Source: Akkermansiaceae bacterium UBA6138 (lineage in GTDB: Bacteria; Verrucomicrobiota; Verrucomicrobiia; Verrucomicrobiales; DEV007). From it: DNA of 11,362 nt. The position numbers and the translations under genes were made by a program. This document shows, in pieces, positions 6,165-10,330 of the stretch. The notes beneath the pieces are model-generated. The model was not told the origin of the DNA and searched no databases. It was given only the letters and a program-made list of their open reading frames with translations. The stretch is from positions 1-11,362 of the forward strand of contig DIVG01000073.1 in assembly GCA_002422425.1 (NCBI GenBank). The letters are read 5' to 3'. Each line of letters begins with the position of its first letter. Within the stretch, counting starts at the first letter, position 1.

Positions 6165-7451
6165 ATGAAACCGGAAAACAAACTCGATCCCCTGAGCCGC
6201 CGCGCCTTTTGTGAGCGATGGGCCAAAGCCGCCCTCGGCGTCACCGTGCTCGGCGGAAGAACCCACGGCATCTTCGGCGCGGAAGAAGCAACGGCATTGC
6301 CTTCCGGGCCCGGGTTCGGCAAAGCGAAAAACATCATTTTTCTGCAAATGATAGGCGGAATGAGCCACATCGACACGCTCGATCCCAAAGAGGGCGAGAC
6401 GGGTGGACCGCTCGCTCCGATCGGGACGTCGGCGGGATTCCAACTCGGCGGCACGATGACCAATCTGGCGAATCATGCCGGAGACATCACCCTGATCCGC
6501 AGCATGACGTCGAAGACGGGTGTCCACGACAGCGGTCAGTATCTCATCCGGAGCGGCTACGAGCAGCGCGGCACGATCAAGCACCCGAACCTCGGAGCCT
6601 GGGCCCAGCATTTCAAAGGCCCCAGCCACGAGACCCTCCCCTCGAGTGTGTGCGTCAATCGCCAGCCCGAGAACGGGAACGGCTTTTTCCCCTCAAGCTA
6701 CTCACCGCTCCCCATTCTCGATCCCGAGGCGGGCCTGCAGTATTCGCAAACGGATGTCGATGCAGAAGTCATGGCGAAGCGGCTCGAGATGCTGAACCGA
6801 CTCGACATGGGCTTCCGCGAGCGTTTTAAAACGGCGGCGGTGGAGAGCTACACGCAGTTCTATGAAAAAACGGTCAGTCTCATGTCGAGTGCCGACCTCT
6901 CCGCCTTCCGCATCGCCGACGAACCGGCCAAGCTGCGCGAGAGCTACGGCGACAATAAACTCGGCCAGGGTTGTCTCCTTGCCCGACGGCTCATCGAGCG
7001 CGGGATCCGCTATGTCGAGGTCACCGGAGGCGGCTGGGACATGCACACGAACCTCGAGGAAGGCATGGCCGAACGCGGCGCCGAGCTCGATCTTGCGCTC
7101 TCGGGTCTGCTCGCTGACCTGAAATCGCGCGGTCTCCTCGAGAGCACCCTCGTCGTGCTCTGCTCGGAATTCGGACGCACCCCGAAGGTCAATGCGAACG
7201 CCGGCCGCGACCATCATCCGCGTGTTTTCTCGACGCTCCTCGCCGGAGGCGGGGTCAAGGGCGGCTACGTGCACGGTTCGAGCGACAAAGAGGGCTTCGC
7301 CGTCGCCGACAAGGAAGTGCGCGTGCAGGACTTTCTCGCTACGGTAGGCTGGAGCCTCGGCCTGCCCATTGACGAAGTCGCGAAATCGGCGAGCAACCGT
7401 CCCTTTACCCTGAGCAATCACGGGAAACCGGTCATGGATCTGTTTGCCTGA
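6165..7451 (+). CDS. DUF1501 protein, Tat-type signal, alkaline-phosphatase-like fold
   Basis: This is a 428-residue protein if started at ATG 6165. A TTG at 6120 in the same frame would add 15 residues but would overlap the upstream gene and hide the signal. Residues 11-16 read SRRAFC, followed by a hydrophobic stretch (about 20-31, AKAALGVTVLGG), which together form a plausible Tat signal. The body carries DUF1501 landmarks: GGMSHIDTLDPK (64-75), GGGWDMHTN (Asp292, His294), SEFGRTPK (334-341) and GRDHHP (Asp349, His350, His351). The Asp/His clusters are those expected for the alkaline-phosphatase/sulfatase-like metal site assigned to this family. DUF1501 genes very commonly follow DUF1549/DUF1553 genes, as here. 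Substrate and role are unknown. Tat export would suit a protein folding with a metal before secretion. Confidence 0.9.
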   Translation: MKPENKLDPLSRRAFCERWAKAALGVTVLGGRTHGIFGAEEATALPSGPGFGKAKNIIFLQMIGGMSHIDTLDPKEGETGGPLAPIGTSAGFQLGGTMTNLANHAGDITLIRSMTSKTGVHDSGQYLIRSGYEQRGTIKHPNLGAWAQHFKGPSHETLPSSVCVNRQPENGNGFFPSSYSPLPILDPEAGLQYSQTDVDAEVMAKRLEMLNRLDMGFRERFKTAAVESYTQFYEKTVSLMSSADLSAFRIADEPAKLRESYGDNKLGQGCLLARRLIERGIRYVEVTGGGWDMHTNLEEGMAERGAELDLALSGLLADLKSRGLLESTLVVLCSEFGRTPKVNANAGRDHHPRVFSTLLAGGGVKGGYVHGSSDKEGFAVADKEVRVQDFLATVGWSLGLPIDEVAKSASNRPFTLSNHGKPVMDLFA

Positions 7452-7463
7452 AGTGTTTGCCTG
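7441..7463 (+). repeat. 10-bp direct repeat straddling the DUF1501 stop codon
   Basis: TGTTTGCCTG occurs at 7441-7450 and again at 7454-7463, separated by AAG, with a 13-bp period. The first copy encodes the final residues of DUF1501 and supplies the T and G of the stop codon, and the second lies just outside the gene. It looks like a small tandem duplication. Confidence 0.7.
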
Positions 7464-7504
7464 GACGCGTCGGCGATGGGCGAGCTGGGGACTGATCAGC
7501 GGCG

Positions 7505-7762
7505 ATGTCCCAGAGTATCAGCTTCGCGCTCACCGCTACGATGATCGGTATTGCCGTCGGGCTTCTTGGCGCGATCTTAATTCTTGTTGCGCTGTTTGGG
7601 GCGAAGAACCGCGAAGGATGGTTCTTCTGGTGGTCTGTGATATTGTTAGTGTTTTGGTGTTCCCAAGGTTTTCCATTTGGACTTGTCGCCGGGTTACCAA
7701 TTTTAATTTATTTTATCACGAAGCGGATGAAATTCCGAAAACCGTCAAAAACGCCAGCATAA
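7505..7762 (+). CDS. Small hydrophobic membrane protein of unknown function
   Basis: This 85-residue ORF starts at ATG 7505 and stops with TAA at 7760-7762. I do not recognise the family. Hydrophobic segments are visible at about residues 8-31 (ATMIGIAVGLLGAILILVAL), 38-54 (tryptophan-rich, GWFFWWSVILLVFW) and 58-73. A positively charged tail follows (KRMKFRKPSK), so two or three membrane spans with a cytoplasmic C-terminus are likely. The second half uses many A/T-ending codons (such as TTA, ATT, TTT) unlike the flanking genes, which may mean recent acquisition or relaxed selection. It sits alone between the DUF1501 gene and a toxin-antitoxin remnant. A longer ORF in another frame (7444-8034) covers the same DNA but lacks sensible composition. 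Confidence 0.5.
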   Translation: MSQSISFALTATMIGIAVGLLGAILILVALFGAKNREGWFFWWSVILLVFWCSQGFPFGLVAGLPILIYFITKRMKFRKPSKTPA

Positions 7763-7778
7763 CTAGCCGCGACAGGGA

Positions 7779-7793
7779 AGGGCTTTCAGCCCT
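7779..7793 (+). other. Short perfect hairpin (AGGGCT-TTC-AGCCCT)
   Basis: A perfect 6-bp stem closes a TTC loop 17 bp after the small membrane protein's stop. No T-run follows, so it is not a classical intrinsic terminator. It may protect an mRNA 3' end or be part of a dispersed repeat. Confidence 0.4.
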
Positions 7794-7849
7794 CCGCTGC
7801 GCTCGACGTTCTCTGGAAAAAATAAGAGTTTGCGCCCGTAGCTCATTTG

Positions 7850-7865
7850 TGGCAATTTTGTGCCA
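7850..7865 (+). promoter_or_regulatory. Possible autoregulatory operator at the antitoxin start
   Basis: TGGCA (7850-7854) and TGCCA (7861-7865) form a perfect inverted repeat around a 6-base centre, and its last base is the A of the antitoxin ATG. Ribbon-helix-helix antitoxins of the RelB/DinJ class repress their own operon through short palindromes near the start, so this is a reasonable candidate. Five-base arms can arise by chance. Confidence 0.35.
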
Positions 7866-8095
7866 TGAGCGATACAATGGTCAGAGCGCGCGTGGATCCG
7901 GGACTCAAGGACGAGACCGACAAGATCTTTTCCGAACTCGGAATCTCCACGACAGAGGCAATTCGGATGTTTTTGGCGCAAGTCAAATTGCGTCGAGGGC
8001 TTCCCTTTCCCGTCGGACTCCCTTCCGACAGTGATGATCTGCTGCTGACTTCGGAAGCACGGCAGGCAGCTCTTGATTCTGTCTATGACGACTAA
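7865..8095 (+). CDS. RelB/DinJ-family antitoxin (ribbon-helix-helix)
   Basis: This 76-residue protein starts at ATG 7865. A TTG six codons upstream is in frame but adds nothing recognisable. Residues 5-11 (MVRARVD) form the expected DNA-binding beta strand. A helix (about 12-25, GLKDETDKIFSELG) and a second helix beginning STTEAIRMFLAQV (28-40) then lead into RRGLPFPV, the classic RelB/DinJ signature. The acidic C-terminal tail, ending SVYDD, would wrap and neutralise a toxin. The stop overlaps by 11 nt the start of a MazF/PemK-like toxin remnant at 8085, indicating a formerly coupled type II toxin-antitoxin operon. RelB/DinJ antitoxins are best known with RelE/YafQ toxins, so the MazF-like partner is a mixed pairing. 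The antitoxin itself looks intact. Confidence 0.85.
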   Translation: MSDTMVRARVDPGLKDETDKIFSELGISTTEAIRMFLAQVKLRRGLPFPVGLPSDSDDLLLTSEARQAALDSVYDD

Positions 8096-8201
8096 GCCCG
8101 GAGAGGTCTATCGAGTCGATCTGGGGGCTGGCGGCAAGGTCCGCATGATGCTCGTTGTATCCCGTGTCAGGGAGGCTCTCCGGTATGCTCTCGACCTTTA
8201 G
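8085..8201 (+). pseudogene. MazF/PemK-like toxin remnant with the central part deleted
   Basis: ATG 8085 opens a 38-codon frame that ends at TAG 8199-8201. The first 27 residues (MTTKPGEVYRVDLG, then GKVRMMLVVSR) are a typical MazF/PemK N-terminus: a GEVY-VDLG strand and an R-x(3)-VVS strand. The next residues, VREALRYALDL, resemble the normal C-terminal helix of such toxins instead of the expected middle. A usual family member is about 105-120 residues long, so roughly 70 residues seem to be missing, joined in frame. Without the central strands the ribonuclease core cannot form, so it should be inactive. The 11-nt overlap with the antitoxin matches the native gene arrangement. The N-terminal match is clear, while the C-terminal assignment rests on a short motif. 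Confidence 0.65.
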
Positions 8202-8236
8202 ACCGAAAGCAGAGAACAAGGCGGCGATGGACACGT

Positions 8237-8292
8237 GTTGCGCCACAAATAAATGAAACCGCTTATAATTTCCAGAGGGGTTCGTTGCGCCA
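8237..8292 (+). repeat. 9-bp direct repeat around an AT-rich segment with a perfect TATAAT
   Basis: GTTGCGCCA occurs at 8237-8245 and 8284-8292, and both copies are followed by a similar A/T-rich string. Between them, TATAAT at 8264-8269 is a perfect -10 consensus. However, TTGCGC at 8238-8243 is 20 bases upstream, too far for a good -35. The segment follows the toxin remnant and precedes a truncated-looking ORF. It may be a scar of insertion or deletion events. Confidence 0.45.
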
Positions 8293-8407
8293 AATAGGAT
8301 GACACCGGAGAGGTGCCTCCCACCATCAAATCGCCATCGGGCTGTCCCAGCGAACCAGCCTGCCCATCAGTAGCCAGGCGATCTACGGACCGTTCTCGGA
8401 AGCGTCC

Positions 8408-8683
8408 ATGGCCTTCCTCACCGGGGTGGTGCACCGGCTCTTCGGTGAACGCTTCTCCTCACGTTTCTCCGCCGAAGGCCTTGGCATGATCCTGAAGCAT
8501 TCTGGTGAAGGACTCCTCGGTGCAAACCATGCCCAAATCCAATCCAACTCCGCGATCTTCCCGGCGCTCGGTGATGCCAAAGCCGCCGTCGAGCCGAACC
8601 TCGAAGCCACTGCCCCCGGTGCCTACACCAATCCCCCTTACGTCGCGCCGAAGCCGGCACCGGCCCCTCCCGTGGCCCCGTGA
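8408..8683 (+). CDS. Hypothetical protein, probably the 3' part of a truncated gene
   Basis: I do not recognise this family. ATG 8408 gives 91 residues (MAFLTGVVHRLFGERFSS onward), ending in a proline/alanine-rich tail (PKPAPAPPVAP). The same frame is open back to 8303. From about 8330 it reads like protein (IAIGLSQRTSLPISSQAIYG) with the same high-GC codon use as neighbouring genes, so the ATG at 8408 is probably an internal methionine. The real 5' end appears lost in the AT-richer stretch behind the toxin remnant. No signal peptide or membrane segment is seen in what remains. It may be a decaying gene or a short expressed ORF. Confidence 0.4.
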   Translation: MAFLTGVVHRLFGERFSSRFSAEGLGMILKHSGEGLLGANHAQIQSNSAIFPALGDAKAAVEPNLEATAPGAYTNPPYVAPKPAPAPPVAP

Positions 8684-8710
8684 ACTTCGGCGTCCGGGGG
8701 TGAAAACGAG

Positions 8711-8739
8711 TTGACCCGGGAGGAAAAATAGCCTACAGC
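8711..8739 (+). promoter_or_regulatory. Sigma70-type promoter candidate for the small basic protein gene
   Basis: TTGACC (8711-8716, five of six -35 bases) is separated by the ideal 17 bases from TACAGC (8734-8739, three of six -10 bases). Transcription would start near 8746, leaving a leader of about 70 nt before ATG 8814. An inverted repeat (8716-8751) overlaps the -10 region. Confidence 0.45.
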
Positions 8740-8751
8740 GTCTCCTCCCGG
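8716..8751 (+). promoter_or_regulatory. 9-bp inverted repeat flanking the -10 region (operator candidate)
   Basis: CCGGGAGGA (8716-8724) and TCCTCCCGG (8743-8751) are perfect complements separated by 18 bases that contain the candidate -10 box. The left arm touches the -35 hexamer and the right arm covers the predicted start site, as expected for a repressor operator. Confidence 0.45.
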
Positions 8752-8813
8752 CCGCGATACCGCGTTTCGGGGACCTTTCGGATTTCAATCAGGCAACTGA
8801 ACCAGCAACTATC

Positions 8814-9026
8814 ATGGGCACCTCAGCAGAACGGAACAAGAATCTCACCAGACCGAAAAAGTCCAACGGTGACAGAGCACGTCGTCAGCGCGACCAGAAG
8901 AAGCGTCTCGTCGCTCTCGGCATGGACGAAGCTGTCGTCGCCAAGCTGAACTCCCGCGAGGTGCTCGACAAGCTCAAGCGCCCCGCTCTCGTCGTTAAAG
9001 AGGTGGAAGCGAAAAAGCAGGGCTGA
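8814..9026 (+). CDS. Small, strongly basic conserved-looking protein of unknown function
   Basis: This 70-residue protein starts at ATG 8814, with 20 Lys/Arg residues. The N-terminal third is very basic (ERNKNLTRPKK, then RARRQRDQKKR) and probably disordered or nucleic-acid binding. A compact helical segment follows (about 31-57, RLVALGMDEAVVAKL to LDKLKRP), then a charged tail. I have no firm family assignment. Size and charge would suit a ribosome-, RNA- or nucleoid-associated protein, but that is inference. It stands as a single-gene unit, with a sigma70-like promoter and inverted repeat upstream and a strong intrinsic terminator 36 bp after the stop. Such dedicated control suggests a real and perhaps highly expressed gene. 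No Shine-Dalgarno is seen before the ATG. Confidence 0.75.
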   Translation: MGTSAERNKNLTRPKKSNGDRARRQRDQKKRLVALGMDEAVVAKLNSREVLDKLKRPALVVKEVEAKKQG

Positions 9027-9041
9027 GTTCCTCCCCACTTT

Positions 9042-9056
9042 CGGGCGATTTGCCCG
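9042..9056 (+). other. Small hairpin just before the terminator
   Basis: CGGGC (9042-9046) pairs with GCCCG (9052-9056) across a GATTT loop. It precedes the strong intrinsic terminator by six bases and may act with it as a tandem 3' end structure. Confidence 0.4.
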
Positions 9057-9061
9057 TTACG

Positions 9062-9090
9062 AGACGGCCCTCATCGGCCGTCTTTTTTTT
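9062..9090 (+). terminator. Strong intrinsic (Rho-independent) terminator
   Basis: AGACGGCC (9062-9069) pairs perfectly with GGCCGTCT (9076-9083) around a CTCATC loop and runs straight into T residues (9083-9090). It lies 36 bp past the stop of the small basic protein gene and ends that transcript. Confidence 0.92.
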
Positions 9091-9134
9091 GGCCGGATCG
9101 CTCGGGGAACAGAAGGGCTTCGGATTGCACAATA

Positions 9135-9154
9135 GGTGGACAGGAATGTCCACC
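9135..9154. repeat. REP-like palindrome with a GGAA (GNRA-type) loop
   Basis: GGTGGACA (9135-9142) and TGTCCACC (9147-9154) form a perfect 8-bp stem around a GGAA loop. It is in the 145-bp gap between the terminator and the DUF5069 gene, with no T-run after it. The perfect arms, stable tetraloop and intergenic site are typical of dispersed REP-like sequences. A second copy is not present in this window. Confidence 0.5.
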
Positions 9155-9235
9155 CTCCTTGAGTTCGCTCCCACCCCCGCAGGTCAGGGGAGCAAATCCG
9201 ATTGCTTTTTCCCGCCCCGAGGTCATCGGTTTCCC

Positions 9236-9655
9236 ATGAAAATCCCCGGACTCCGTGCCGCCGACGAAATGGTCGGCGGCCTCGCCCACTTCGGACGCAT
9301 GCTCGACAAGATCCGGCTTGCAGCCAACAGAACGCTGCCCAACGGCTATTTTCTCGGCGAAGGTGACTTTTCCTGGTGGGACGCCCGCTGCTGCCGTTTC
9401 CTCGGGATCTCCTACAACGATCTCCGGGTCCACGTCGAAGCCGGAGCGAGCGATGCCGAAGTCCTGCAATGGTGCTTCGAAAACGGCTCGCACCAGAACG
9501 AGGAACAAATCGCGATCTGGAACACTTTCATCCTGAAACGCGGCTGGCGCGACGAGGCCACCGCCGGTCTCGAAGCGGAAAAGCAGCAGTGCGGGCTCGG
9601 TCACCGCGATGACATCGTCACGTTTGTGGAACTGCAAAAAGCACAGGAAAGTTGA
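9236..9655 (+). CDS. DUF5069 domain protein
   Basis: This 139-residue protein starts at ATG 9236. An in-frame extension back to 9050 would run through the terminator and the palindrome, so it is not used. The N-terminal part (LRAADEMVGGLAHFGRMLDKIRLAANR, residues 6-32) and the following FLGEGDFSWWDARCCRFLGISYNDL (39-63) fit the DUF5069 pattern of a 'R-LGG---LPRMLDK-R' helix followed by an 'FLG-----L' segment. No signal peptide or membrane segment is seen, so it should be cytoplasmic. The family has no established function and is common in Verrucomicrobiota and Planctomycetota. The stop lies 6 bp before the cytochrome-like gene, so the two are very likely co-transcribed. GAGG at 9219-9222 is a weak, distant Shine-Dalgarno candidate. 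Confidence 0.8.
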   Translation: MKIPGLRAADEMVGGLAHFGRMLDKIRLAANRTLPNGYFLGEGDFSWWDARCCRFLGISYNDLRVHVEAGASDAEVLQWCFENGSHQNEEQIAIWNTFILKRGWRDEATAGLEAEKQQCGLGHRDDIVTFVELQKAQES

Positions 9656-9661
9656 CCCTCC

Positions 9662-10258
9662 ATGATGAAACCTCTCTCCCTTATCACCCTTGCCCTCGCC
9701 ATCAGCGGCACCGTCAGCGCGGTCGATTTTCAAAACGACATCCTCCCCCTCGTGAAGGAGCGCTGCTGGAAATGCCACAGCAATGAAGAGGAAGCCAAGG
9801 GCGGACTTGCCTTTGACGACATCGAGTCGCTCCGCAAGTCTCAGATCGGAGAGCATGGCCTCATCCGCCCCGGCGACCCGGGGAAAAGCGATTTCGTCGA
9901 GCGGCTCAAGCTGAAACCCGACGAAGAAGAGTTTATGCCGAAAAACGGCGACGCCCTCCGTAATCGTGAGTTGGCTCTGATCGAGCAATGGATCAGCGAA
10001 GGCGCTCTCATCGATGCGGCCAATCCATCCGCCGAAGAACTCGCCCGCGTCGATGACGTAAAGATCATCAGCGCAAAGGCCGGCGGCGAAGTCTACTTCC
10101 AGTGGACCAATCGCGAGGGCAAGGCGATCGAGGCGCGCTACGCGGGAAGGGAGGGCGAAACGGTCAAGATTGTCATGAAAAACGGCCGCGGTTTTACCGT
10201 GCCGCTGAAGTCGCTCAACGAGGAAAGCGTCGCCCTAGCGAAGCGCTTGAGCGAATAA
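9662..10258 (+). CDS. Exported planctomycete-type cytochrome c domain protein with C-terminal SHD1 domain
   Basis: This 198-residue protein starts at ATG 9662, with ATG 9665 an equally possible start. A Sec signal spans residues 1-20 (LSLITLALAISGTVSA). The mature part begins VDFQNDILPLVKERCWKCHS, with a CxxCH haem-binding motif (Cys35, Cys38, His39). It continues with KGGLAFD, RPGDPGKSDF and EEFMPKNGDAL, where Met92 is the probable sixth haem ligand, matching the 'planctomycete cytochrome c' domain. A C-terminal SHD1 domain covers 146-196 (FQWTNREGKAIEARY to LNEESVALAKRL). It is similar to the SHD1 domain of the DUF1549 protein encoded at 4007-6136, with about 19 of 51 positions identical without gaps. 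A periplasmic electron-transfer or sensing role is plausible but unproven. It follows the DUF5069 gene by 6 bp. Confidence 0.88.
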   Translation: MMKPLSLITLALAISGTVSAVDFQNDILPLVKERCWKCHSNEEEAKGGLAFDDIESLRKSQIGEHGLIRPGDPGKSDFVERLKLKPDEEEFMPKNGDALRNRELALIEQWISEGALIDAANPSAEELARVDDVKIISAKAGGEVYFQWTNREGKAIEARYAGREGETVKIVMKNGRGFTVPLKSLNEESVALAKRLSE

Positions 10259-10292
10259 ACAATCCCTCTGGCGTGAATACGGCTGATCCAGC

Positions 10293-10311
10293 GATTCCGG
10301 TCAAAGGAATC
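10293..10311 (+). promoter_or_regulatory. Inverted repeat in the -35 position of the DUF6807 gene (operator candidate)
   Basis: GATTCC (10293-10298) and GGAATC (10306-10311) form a perfect 6-bp inverted repeat with a 7-base centre. It occupies the region where RNA polymerase would contact a -35 box, just upstream of the -10 box at 10318. Confidence 0.4.
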
Positions 10312-10317
10312 CCTGTA

Positions 10318-10323
10318 TACAAT
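10318..10323 (+). promoter_or_regulatory. -10 box candidate, possibly giving a leaderless mRNA
   Basis: TACAAT matches TATAAT at five of six positions. The ATG at 10331 lies seven bases beyond it, the usual distance to the transcription start, so the transcript could begin at or next to the start codon. The matching -35 (TTCCGG at 10295-10300) is poor. Confidence 0.4.
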
Positions 10324-10330
10324 CCTCCCC

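Noticed and set aside
4472..6463. Open frame of 663 codons on the minus strand opposite the DUF1549 and DUF1501 genes
   Set aside because: It is opposite two clearly recognisable + strand genes, lacks any recognisable domain, and is rich in residues produced by GC-rich antisense codons. It is a by-product of codon bias.
7444..8034. Open frame of 196 codons on the + strand over the small membrane protein and antitoxin
   Set aside because: Its translation has no hydrophobic or domain pattern, it is rich in Arg/Cys/Ser, and it overlaps the better-supported 7505-7762 and 7865-8095 frames.
8299..8373. Short ORF starting at ATG 8299 behind the perfect TATAAT
   Set aside because: Only 24 codons, no recognisable composition, and it overlaps a frame with better coding character. 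Probably incidental.
9191..9210. Terminator-like AGCAA-N6-TTGCT followed by a T-run
   Set aside because: A 5-bp AT-rich stem is too weak, and it sits just ahead of the DUF5069 gene where a terminator would make little sense.
9071..9988. Open frame of 305 codons on the minus strand over the DUF5069 and cytochrome genes
   Set aside because: It crosses the terminator and palindrome, has no family signature, and mirrors two supported genes on the other strand.
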